Shown: one piece after another, positions 23,907 to 31,000 of the stretch
Numbering within the stretch: position 1 is the stretch's first letter
How the letters are laid out: each line of letters starts with the position of its first letter
Assembly (NCBI RefSeq): GCF_051513965.1
Contig: NZ_CP195847.1
Location: 3,100,001 to 3,164,000 of the forward strand
DNA from: Paramicrobacterium sp051513965
Lineage (GTDB): Bacteria > Actinomycetota > Actinomycetes > Actinomycetales > Microbacteriaceae
DNA: 64,000 nucleotides
Reading direction: 5' to 3'
Translations under genes and position numbers: made by a program
Notes under the pieces: model-generated
Told to the model about the DNA's origin: nothing
Databases searched by the model: none
Seen by the model: only the letters and a program-made list of their open reading frames with translations

Positions 23907-24862
23907 GCACCCGCTCGAATGGGTTCGTTCGCAACAGCGCGATCTGCTCTGGCGAACACCATCTCGGTGTTGATCGTCATCGCCACCCGCGCACCGTTCG
24001 CAGCCGACTCGCTCACCTGCATGCCGGGATTCACGACATTGCCCGCCGCCCATACGCCGGGCACCGAGGTGTGCCCGGCAGCGTCGGCGACCACGGCGAC
24101 ACCCATCGTGTTCGTAGCGACATCCACGCCCAGGCTTTCCAAGCCGTCGAGGCGGGCACGAGTTGTTGCGGGAACGGCCAGTGCGTCGAGTTCGACCCTT
24201 GACCCGTCTTCCACGAGCGCCGCGGTGAGGCGATCATCAGCGACCTCGATGCCAGACACTGCGCCTGGGGCGATCGTGATCCCGAGCGCCCGCACTTTCT
24301 CGAGTTGGTCTGCGGGGAAGTCGAGGCCGTTCGGGAGGAACGTCATCTGCTCGCTCCACTGGTGAAACAGCAGGGCCTGCATCGCAGACATCGGCCCGGT
24401 TGCGAGCAGTCCGATCCGCTGATCGCGGATCTCCCAGCCGTGACAGTACGGGCAGTGCACCACATCGCGGCCCCACCGCTCCGTAAGACCGGGAATCCCG
24501 GGGAGCTCGTCCCGAACACCGGTCGCGATCAACACCTGGGCTGCACGCACCCTCGCGCCATCGTCGAGGGCGAGTGTGAAGCCATCGTCAGCAGTGCCTG
24601 ACGCCTGCATCACGCTGGCCTGCACGATGCGAGCACCGTACGAAGCAGCCTCGGCGCGCCCCTTTTCCAGAAGGTCAAGCGGGTTCACGCCCTCCTGCCC
24701 GAGGAGCCCGTGAGCTGCGGACGCGGGAGCATTTCGGGGTGCGCCACCGTCGATCGCCACGACACTGCGACGCGCACGCGCGAGAATCAGGGCCGCGCTC
24801 AGCCCGGCTGATCCTCCTCCGATGATCGCGACGTCGTACACCTGATCGTGTGTGGTGCTCAT
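23903..24862 (-). CDS. Thioredoxin-reductase-like NAD(P)/FAD oxidoreductase with CPYC motif
   Basis: The 319-residue flavoprotein has the FAD motif VAIIGGGSAGLSAALILARARR, a redox CxxC at Cys137-Pro-Tyr-Cys140 followed by HGWE, and a C-terminal FAD contact GVWAAGNVVNPGMQVSESAANG. It resembles low-molecular-weight thioredoxin reductases and the dithiol oxidases related to GliT/HlmI, which share the fold and CxxC. A genuine thioredoxin partner is not adjacent; a methyltransferase, MFS pump and DsbA-like protein are. ATG 24862 has a strong AGGAGG upstream; the frame extends further but without family sequence. It is divergent from an XRE-cupin regulator. Confidence 0.85.
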   Translation of the reverse strand: MSTTHDQVYDVAIIGGGSAGLSAALILARARRSVVAIDGGAPRNAPASAAHGLLGQEGVNPLDLLEKGRAEAASYGARIVQASVMQASGTADDGFTLALDDGARVRAAQVLIATGVRDELPGIPGLTERWGRDVVHCPYCHGWEIRDQRIGLLATGPMSAMQALLFHQWSEQMTFLPNGLDFPADQLEKVRALGITIAPGAVSGIEVADDRLTAALVEDGSRVELDALAVPATTRARLDGLESLGVDVATNTMGVAVVADAAGHTSVPGVWAAGNVVNPGMQVSESAANGARVAMTINTEMVFARADRAVANEPIRAGA

Positions 24863-24920
24863 GGGTTCTCCTCCTGGCATTCGTGATGTCCATACCAGGA
24901 TGACCCGCAACATCGACTAT

Positions 24921-24945
24921 GGCAATCTTTCTTGCCGAATGGCAA
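24921..24945. promoter_or_regulatory. GGCAA/TTGCC repeat operator in divergent promoter
   Basis: GGCAA (24921-24925), TTGCC (24932-24936) and a further GGCAA (24941-24945) form overlapping inverted and direct repeats in the 92-bp space between the thioredoxin-reductase-like gene and the XRE-cupin gene. They sit just before the regulator's start and are a likely autoregulatory site. Confidence 0.55.
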
Positions 24946-24954
24946 AATAGAGGC

Positions 24955-25548
24955 ATGAGCGAACACCACGACCAGACCCTCGACACGGTAGGCCTCCGCC
25001 TGAAGCACCTCAGGCTGAGACGCGACATCACTCTTACCACCCTCGCCGATGAGACGGGCATCTCCACGAGCACCCTCTCGCGGCTTGAAGCCGGGCTGCG
25101 GCGACCGACCCTAGAACAGTTGCTTCCCTTGGCGCGCTACTACGGCGTCACGCTCGACTCCCTGGTCGATGCACCCCGCACTGCGAACCCCCGCATCGAC
25201 CTACGGCCTATGTCCTGCACCGACGGGTCGATCATCATCCCGCTCACCAGACGCCCAGGAGGCATCCAGGCATACAAGTTCGTCCTCCCCACCGGCAGCG
25301 ACGACACCACTCCAGACCTGCGCTCACACGAAGGATACGACTGGGCGTACGTCCTCAACGGCACACTGCGCCTCGTGCTCGGCGACCAAGACCTGCTCCT
25401 TCAAGCGGGCGAAGCAGCCGAGTTCGACACACGAACCCCGCACTGGTTCGGATCCACCAGCACAGGACCCGTCGAATACCTCAGCCTCGTCGGAAGGCAT
25501 GGCCAACGCGCCCACGTGCGCACAACCGACAGGGAACACCAACACTAA
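24955..25548 (+). CDS. XRE-family regulator with C-terminal cupin domain
   Basis: The 197-residue protein has an N-terminal XRE helix-turn-helix (VGLRLKHLRLRRDITLTTLADETGISTSTLSRLEAGLRRPTLEQLLPLARYYGV) and a C-terminal cupin sensor (HEGYDWAYVLNGTLRLVLGDQDLLLQAGEAAEFDTRTPHWFG). This architecture is often divergently transcribed from a flavoprotein/methyltransferase pair, as here. It probably senses a small molecule and regulates the neighbouring - strand cluster. ATG 24955 was chosen by the family start and by the repeats just upstream. Confidence 0.87.
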   Translation: MSEHHDQTLDTVGLRLKHLRLRRDITLTTLADETGISTSTLSRLEAGLRRPTLEQLLPLARYYGVTLDSLVDAPRTANPRIDLRPMSCTDGSIIIPLTRRPGGIQAYKFVLPTGSDDTTPDLRSHEGYDWAYVLNGTLRLVLGDQDLLLQAGEAAEFDTRTPHWFGSTSTGPVEYLSLVGRHGQRAHVRTTDREHQH

Positions 25549-25605
25549 CCTTCGCCGAATATGCCTTTCCGAGGAGAGCTCGATGACCTCGACGTCGCGT
25601 CGCCC

Positions 25606-26954
25606 GGGACTGTCAGAAAAACGGTGGATCTGGGACTGGCCTGACCGAAAGGAAAGGCAATGACCCAGATCACCGAGATGATCGATCTTGTGACCGGAGA
25701 GATCATCGACGAGAAGCAGATCGCGGAGCAGCTGCTCACGCAAGCGAAGGAGCAAGGCGTCAGCCTCGTCGGGCCGGGAGGCCTGCTGGGCGGGTTGACG
25801 AAGACCGTGCTGGAGACCGCACTCGAGGCGGAGATGACCGAGCACCTCGGATACGAGAAGCACCAGGTCACTGACAGTGAGAACGCGCAACGGCACTCGT
25901 TCGAAGACGGTGCTCACTGAGGTCGGCCCGGTCGAGATCGAGGTCCCGCGGGATCGGGATGGATCGTTCGAGCCGAAGATCGCCCGTAAGCGGCAGCGCC
26001 GGCTGGACGGGATCGACGAGATTGTCCTCTCGCTCACCGCGCGGGGGTTGACCACGGGTGAGGTCGCGGCGCACTTCGATGACGTCTACGGCGCGAGCGT
26101 GAGCAAGGACACGATCTCGAAGATCACGGACAAGGTGATCGAGGAGATGACCGAGTGGCAGAACCGGCCGCTGGACCGTGTCTACCCGGTGGTGTTCATC
26201 GACGCGATCGTGGTGAAGGTCCGTGACGGGCAGGTCCGCAACAAGCCGTTCTACGTCGCCATCGGCGTCACCACCGCCGGAGAACGCGACATCCTCGGCA
26301 TCTGGGCCGGCGACGGCGGTGAGGGGGCGAAGTTCTGGCTCGGGGTGCTCACCGAGCTGAAGAACCGTGGCGTCGAAGACGTCTGTATCGTGGTCTGCGA
26401 CGGCCTCAAGGGGCTGCCGGAGTCGATCACCACGACGTGGGAGTTCGCCGTGGTGCAGACGTGCATCATTCACCTGATCCGCAACACGTTCAAGTTCGCG
26501 TCGCGGAAGTACTGGGACCAGATCGCCCGCGACCTGCGACGCGTCTATACCGCGCCGACCGAGGCAGCTGCCAGGGCGAGGTTCGAGGAATTCGCGGAGA
26601 AGTGGTGCATCATGTATTCGGCGATCCGCAGGCTCTGGGAGAACGCGTGGAGCGAGTTCATCCCGTTCCTCGACTACGACGTCGAGATCCGCCGCATAAT
26701 CTGCAGCACGAACGCGATCGAGTCCCTCAACGCCCGTTACCGCCGAGCCGTCCGGGCGCGCGGGCACTTCCCCAACGATGCTGCCGCGCTGAAGTGCCTG
26801 TATCTCGTGACCCGGTCACTTGACCCGACCGGCCGGGGTCGGGCACGCTGGGTGACGAGGTGGAAGCCCGCACTCAACGCCTTCGCGATCACCTTCGAAG
26901 GCCGAATCAACTAAGAATGCGCCAGGCCAGATCCACCGTTAATCTGACACACCC
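25606..26954 (+). mobile_element. IS256-family insertion sequence with 8-bp target duplication
   Basis: The 1349-bp element is bounded by imperfect inverted repeats. Left 25606-25633 begins GGGACTGTCAGA; right 26927-26954 reads GGGTGTGTCAGA inward on the other strand, and both continue into AACGGTGGATCTGG. Direct repeats CGTCGCCC flank it at 25598-25605 and 26955-26962, the 8-bp duplication expected for IS256. It encodes one transposase that is frameshifted. It inserted just downstream of the XRE-cupin gene and appears not to have broken a gene. The clean duplication argues for a fairly recent insertion. Confidence 0.88.
25660..26914 (+). pseudogene. IS256-family transposase, frameshifted
   Basis: The first 73 codons (MTQITEMIDL...EMTEHLGYEKHQVTDSENA) and the remaining part (RNGTRSKTVLTEVGPVEIEVPRDRDGSFEP... 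to GRIN at 26914) together form an ordinary Mutator/IS256 transposase. The DDE-type acidic residues lie in VVFIDAIVVKVRDG, CIVVCDGLKG and ICSTNAIESLNARYR. The frame changes near 25880 in GCGCAACGG, where a CG-repeat seems two bases short of the expected GCGCGCAAC. IS256 transposases are normally one frame, so this is a disabling mutation or a base-call error rather than programmed frameshifting. Confidence 0.85.
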
Positions 26955-27059
26955 CGTCGCCCAAGCGTATTTGCACCCGATGACGGTGGCGATCACGTGA
27001 GCTGGTCGCCGCACCGATGGACATGAGTCGACGCGGTGACCGCCTGCTCCCACCAATGT

Positions 27060-27623
27060 CTATGAGACATGCCCCAATCTGCCTCGAGGTAGGAAGTCCT
27101 GCACGTCGTCGAGCGCAAGCTCGATGCGGCTGTAGACGCGTGGGTTGAGGAGTAGTGTGCCGTCGAAGTCTCCAGAGGAGGCAAAGACCCCGACGGGAAG
27201 CGCGCGTGCTTGGAAGAAGGCAAATAGTGGTCGGAGGACGTGATCGAGAGCGAGTGCGTGGTGCTCGCCGCCGCCGGTCGCGAGGAGAAGGACGGGCTTG
27301 TCGGCCAGGGCGTACCGTTCGATGAGGTCGAAGAAGTGTTTGAACAAACCCGTGTAGGAGCCGCGGTAGATTGGGGTTGCGGCGATGAGTAGATCGGCGC
27401 GCTCTGTGGCCTTGAGTTCGTCGTCAACGGCGATCGCCACGTCTTCTCGAATGCTCGCATCGGTGAAGCCGGAGCCCAGCCTGTAGACGTCGGTGCGGTG
27501 GACATCGATAGAGAGCTTCTGCGATAGCGTGTCGAGCGCGACGTTAGTGAGCCCCATAGTCTTGGACTTTTCGTTCGGGCTACCGTTAACAACCGCGACG
27601 CGTAGTTTCCCAGCGTTAGGCAT
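27060..27623 (-). CDS. NADPH-dependent FMN reductase
   Basis: The 187-residue flavodoxin-fold protein starts KLRVAVVNGSPNEKSKTMGLTN (phosphate-binding GSP loop) and has ATPIYRGSYTGLFKHFFDLI, the FMN loop found in SsuE/MsuE-like reductases, and LLLATGGGEHHALALDHVLRPLF. It supplies reduced FMN. ATG 27623 lies eight bases inside the end of the LLM gene, so the two form a coupled two-component flavin monooxygenase unit. The open frame extends far upstream inside the LLM gene but has no family similarity. Confidence 0.85.
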   Translation of the reverse strand: MPNAGKLRVAVVNGSPNEKSKTMGLTNVALDTLSQKLSIDVHRTDVYRLGSGFTDASIREDVAIAVDDELKATERADLLIAATPIYRGSYTGLFKHFFDLIERYALADKPVLLLATGGGEHHALALDHVLRPLFAFFQARALPVGVFASSGDFDGTLLLNPRVYSRIELALDDVQDFLPRGRLGHVS

Positions 27624-28662
27624 CGCCGAGCTCCCGACGGATGGCCGGCACGACCTCAGCGCCGAGCCGCTCGACGCTCGCGAGAAGGTCACTTTGCGGC
27701 ATGCTTCCCATCCCCATCTGGAGGATGATGCGGGTGAGCCCGTACATCTCCCGAAATCGGAGGATCTTGTCAATCACCTCGTCGGCGCCCCCGACGACGT
27801 AGCTACCGCCAGGGGAGGACCCCGCTTCGAACGCGTCACGAGGCAGCTGCATCCCGCGCCCACGCTGATGGTTATGCTCCATCATGAACTGAGCGAAGTG
27901 CGGATACATGGTATCGCGCGCCTGCTTCGGGCTGCTGCCGACGTAACCCCCTACGCTCATGCTAAGCGGAAGCGCTGCGGGATCATGGCCGGAGCGCTCG
28001 GCGGCGGCGCGATAGAGCCCCGCCGACTCGCGGAGCATGTTCATCGGGCCGAAGAGGATGGCAAGCGCGAGCGGCAGCCCGAGCATCCCGGTATTGACGG
28101 CCGAAGCGGGTGACCCTCCAACAGCCACCCAGATCGGGATGGTGTCGCCGTAGGGCCGAGGGCTGATATCGGCGTCGACCAACGGACTACGCAGGTTGCC
28201 CTCCCAGGTGATCGGATTGCGCTCGCGGATTTGCAGGAGAAGATCCAGTTTCTCCCTGAAGAGCTCGGAGTAGTCCGCGAGGTCGTATCCGAAAAGTGGG
28301 AACGATTCGGTGTAGGAGCCGCGTCCGGCGATGATCTCCGCCCGGCCGGCAGAGAGAAGGTCGATCGTGGCGAACTGCTCCCACACCCGCACGGGATCAT
28401 CAGAGCTCAGCACGGTGACAGCGCTGGTAAGACGGATCTGTCGGGTGGCTTCGGCGGCCGCGGCCAGTATGACGGTCGGCGCTGAGCCCACGAAGTCACT
28501 GCGATGATGCTCGCCCATGCCAAATACGTCCAGACCAGCCTGATCGGCGACCCTCGCGAGCTCGATCGTCTCCCTCGCCCGCTGATGTGGAGTGCGGATC
28601 GTCCCGGTCGCCGGGTCTGCTGTGACTTCGCCGAAGGTCATGATTCCGATTTCAAAGGCCAT
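27616..28662 (-). CDS. LLM-class FMN-dependent monooxygenase (luciferase-like)
   Basis: The 348-residue protein opens MAFEIGIMTFGEV and shows the (beta/alpha)8 luciferase-like signatures GLDVFGMGEHHRSDFVGSAPTVILAAAAEATRQIRLTSAVTVLSSDDPVRVWEQ and GRAEIIAGRGSY. Such enzymes oxygenate organic substrates with FMNH2 from a partner reductase, which here overlaps downstream. ATG 28662 has a GAGAGGA upstream and fits the family N-terminus. A MarR-type gene is divergent, with a perfect palindrome in between, so induction by an aromatic or other small molecule is likely. Confidence 0.87.
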   Translation of the reverse strand: MAFEIGIMTFGEVTADPATGTIRTPHQRARETIELARVADQAGLDVFGMGEHHRSDFVGSAPTVILAAAAEATRQIRLTSAVTVLSSDDPVRVWEQFATIDLLSAGRAEIIAGRGSYTESFPLFGYDLADYSELFREKLDLLLQIRERNPITWEGNLRSPLVDADISPRPYGDTIPIWVAVGGSPASAVNTGMLGLPLALAILFGPMNMLRESAGLYRAAAERSGHDPAALPLSMSVGGYVGSSPKQARDTMYPHFAQFMMEHNHQRGRGMQLPRDAFEAGSSPGGSYVVGGADEVIDKILRFREMYGLTRIILQMGMGSMPQSDLLASVERLGAEVVPAIRRELGDA

Positions 28663-28701
28663 CGTGTGTTTCCTCTCAGGGGTGGTCTCACGAGTATAAA
28701 C

Positions 28702-28717
28702 ATGCGTGCGCACGCAT
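28702..28717. promoter_or_regulatory. 16-bp perfect palindrome, MarR-type operator
   Basis: ATGCGTGCGCACGCAT lies midway between the divergent LLM and MarR genes. Its perfect dyad symmetry and location point to MarR control of both promoters. Confidence 0.75.
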
Positions 28718-28755
28718 CTATTCCGGGAGTCTTAAATAACAGCTAGATTTGTGGC

Positions 28756-29205
28756 ATGCCAACGGATGGGCTCAGCGACCTGGAGGGCGCGGCATGGCGG
28801 GGCTTCCTGGTTTCGCACGATCGGATCTGGCGTGAGCTCGGGGAGGGCCTGGCGCCGCTCGGGGTGAGCATGGCCGAGTACAGCGTCCTCGGGCTGCTGG
28901 GCGAAGCAGGCCGAAGCGGCCTCCGCTTGAGCGAATTGGCCAAGCGGAGAGGAATGTCAGGTCCCGGCCTCTCTCGCCTCGTCGACCGTCTGGAAAGGCG
29001 CGGTCTGGTCGAACGCAAGCGCGCGGTCGGCGATGGTCGGAGTTACGAACTCACCCTCACCCGAGAGGGGAGGTCACTCCTGCGGCTGGCATGGAAACAG
29101 CAACACGCCGATATCCGTCGTCTCTTCCTGGGGCGGCTGAACGATGATCAGCTGTCAGCGCTAGCTGACGTGTGGGCGAGCCTTGCAGGCCGCGAAGAAA
29201 GCTGA
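28756..29205 (+). CDS. MarR-family transcriptional regulator
   Basis: The 149-residue winged-helix protein has the MarR pattern: an N-terminal dimerisation helix, LGLLGEAGRSGLRLSELAKRRGMSGPGLSRLVDRLERRGLVERKRAVGDGRSYELTLTREGR. A TAGATT box lies six bases before ATG 28756, so the transcript is probably leaderless. It is divergent from the LLM/FMN-reductase pair and separated from it by a perfect palindrome. The ligand is unknown. Confidence 0.9.
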   Translation: MPTDGLSDLEGAAWRGFLVSHDRIWRELGEGLAPLGVSMAEYSVLGLLGEAGRSGLRLSELAKRRGMSGPGLSRLVDRLERRGLVERKRAVGDGRSYELTLTREGRSLLRLAWKQQHADIRRLFLGRLNDDQLSALADVWASLAGREES

Positions 29206-29386
29206 GGGCGGGCGGGACGGCGCGGGGAAGCCATGCGACTGGGTGTGCAGTGACCGGCGCCGCCCCCCAATGCGTCTTCGGCTCCCCGCGGCATCCAACC
29301 CGCCGACTTCGAGCGGATCTTCTATGCCTGCCGCCCTGGAGTGCGAATCCGGCGGAACTCGGAGGCGCGATTATCCACCCGGCCCA
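29206..29386. other. Unassigned GC-rich stretch beside IS481 fragment
   Basis: This 181-bp stretch separates the MarR gene from the IS481 fragment. The transposase frame runs on into it without a stop, so the true 3' end of the IS is missing or altered. No gene is supported. Confidence 0.4.
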
Positions 29387-29944
29387 GGTGTTCTTCCCAT
29401 TGACGTTATGTACGCGGTCGATGGGTGAGAGGCCTCCGAGAGCGGTATGGGGTCGGTGGTGATTGTAGCCGTGGATCCAGGCCTCGTAGGTGGCGTCGCG
29501 AGCGGCATCGGAGGCGAAGTGGCTGGCGTATGCCCATTCGGAGGCGAGCGTGCGCTGGAAGCGTTCAATTTCCCCGTTCGTCTGCGGCCGAGATGGTCGG
29601 GTGAACTTGTGCTTCACTGCCTCGCAGAGCGCCTCGTTGAACATGCGTGAGCGATAGCAGGTTCCATTGTCGGTGAGGACGCGCAGGATGGGGATTCCCT
29701 GGCTGGCGAAGAACGAGTTCGCGCGCTTCCAGAATCCGGCTGCGGTCTCTTGGCGTTCGTCGCCGAGGATTTCGGAGTAGGCCAGGCGTGAGTTGTCGTC
29801 GATCGCGGAGTGGATGAACGAGTACCCGACACCGGTCTTGTTCTTCTTGCCCTTCTGCTGGCCAAGGGTGCGGCGCCCGCCGCCCTCAGGGATGCGGCCG
29901 AGCTTCTTCACATCGACATGGACCAAGCCTCCAGGGCGCTCGTA
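29387..29944 (-). pseudogene. IS481-family transposase, truncated at both ends
   Basis: About 186 codons encode the catalytic half of an IS481 transposase, YERPGGLVHVDVKKLG through HRPHTALGGLSPIDRVHNVNGKNT. The three catalytic acids are present (HVDVKK, LTDNGTCY, NGEIERFQ), but the N-terminal helix-turn-helix half is missing. The upstream junction at about 29944 runs straight into a fragment of a flavodoxin-like oxidoreductase on the other strand. The usual stop after GKNT is absent too. No inverted repeats were found, so this is a fossil. Confidence 0.85.
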
Positions 29945-30170
29945 TGTCGGAATCGAGACGCTGGACCTGCATGTGGTCCACGATGCCGACGCATTGAGTG
30001 ACGCTGACACCCACCAGGAGGTCCAACATCTTCGAGAGCGGTTACGTGGAGTCGGTGCCGAGCCAGCGCGTCGGTTCCGGCGGCTGCGCGACGGCGACTA
30101 TAAGAGAACGCGTTCCCTACGATCTGACATCCTGCCCGAGCGCACAGATCTTGGCATTCACGTTTCTTGA
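29945..30170 (+). pseudogene. C-terminal fragment of a flavodoxin-like NAD(P)H oxidoreductase
   Basis: The frame VGIETLDLHVVHDADALSDADTHQEVQHLRERLRGVGAEPARRF through DILPERTDLGIHVS matches the C-terminal 75 residues of the intact oxidoreductase at 36457-37257 (TGIESLALHVVYDADML...DILPDRSDLAIHLADPH). The first two thirds are missing, replaced by the IS481 fragment. It is therefore the tail of a related but not identical gene, cut by IS insertion and deletion. Its GC is higher than that of the intact relative. Confidence 0.8.
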
Positions 30171-30511
30171 TAGATGCTGAGCTAATCACGAATCGTGACG
30201 GCCTGCCGCGGTCCTGGGGATCGATCACGACCGCCAACAGGGTCGCTTCGTCCGTGCCGAGCAAAGCGACGACACCCTTTTCACGCCCGGACGACGGCGA
30301 CGTGGGCGGCATGAGCGCCGACCTCTCGAGCCGGTCGAGTGACTGGCTCGAGAAGGTCGGGGACGTTCACGCACGACCCAAGGTTCAGGTCCTGCAGACC
30401 AGACACTTCCGGTATTCCTCTGCGGTGTGTTCAAGCTCCTCGCGAGGCGGTTATCGAGAGCCGATTTTACGATTCATAGCCTCAACCTGCACTATCCGCA
30501 ACCGATCGTAA
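30171..30511. other. Gene-free stretch
   Basis: About 340 bp with only short, low-quality reading frames on both strands. A - strand frame (VVALLGTDEATLLAVVIDPQDRGRP) has no partner domain and may be decayed coding sequence. No RNA gene or repeat was recognised. Confidence 0.4.
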
Positions 30512-30931
30512 CTACTCGCCTTCCGGGTCCGACCAGGCAAAGTGCACACCACCGCTGCTTACGACTGTCCAGGAACCGCAGGCAGCTCCTGCCTCAGGAA
30601 TGGGATCAATCAGCCACTCGGGGTCGAACGGCGGCGGTGTTGTAACGTCCACCACCCTGCAGTGCTCGGAAGCGAACTCTGTCGGGCTTGTCCAACGCAT
30701 GAGACCTGCGTGACCGTCGAGCTGCGCAATCATGCGAATGTCGGTCGCATCGTCAGGCAGGAATCCCTGGAAGCGGAACGCCTCCCCTGATTCCTGGACG
30801 TCGGCAATCGTGTCGAAGTGGAATTCGCGTTCCCCCACCTGAAACGTGTCTTGCACTACGGTGCATCCGCTTACGGTCAGCGCGGCGACTGCGCCGATTG
30901 CGCCGACGAGCAGTTTCATTCGAGCGTGCAT
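30512..30931 (-). CDS. Small secreted lipoprotein of unknown function
   Basis: The 139-residue product has a lipoprotein signal peptide: basic MHARMK, a hydrophobic LLVGAIGAVAALTV and lipobox VSGC near residue 23. The mature part (FQVGEREFHFDTIADVQES..., then paired Cys near 91 and 115) is about 115 residues with no domain I recognise. ATG 30931 has AAAGG upstream; ATG 30919 is an alternative. It lies about 70 bp from the ABC permease on the same strand and may be part of that export unit, possibly as an exported or accessory component. Confidence 0.65.
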   Translation of the reverse strand: MHARMKLLVGAIGAVAALTVSGCTVVQDTFQVGEREFHFDTIADVQESGEAFRFQGFLPDDATDIRMIAQLDGHAGLMRWTSPTEFASEHCRVVDVTTPPPFDPEWLIDPIPEAGAACGSWTVVSSGGVHFAWSDPEGE

Positions 30932-31000
30932 AGTTTTCGTACCTTTCTGAGTATTGACCAGGTTGTATCGAGGCCGGACGGCCGTTGCGGCGAGGGGGGT

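Noticed and set aside
25877..25920. Programmed frameshifting in the IS256 transposase
   Set aside because: IS256-family transposases are made from one frame and no slippery heptamer is seen. A two-base loss in a CG repeat explains it better.
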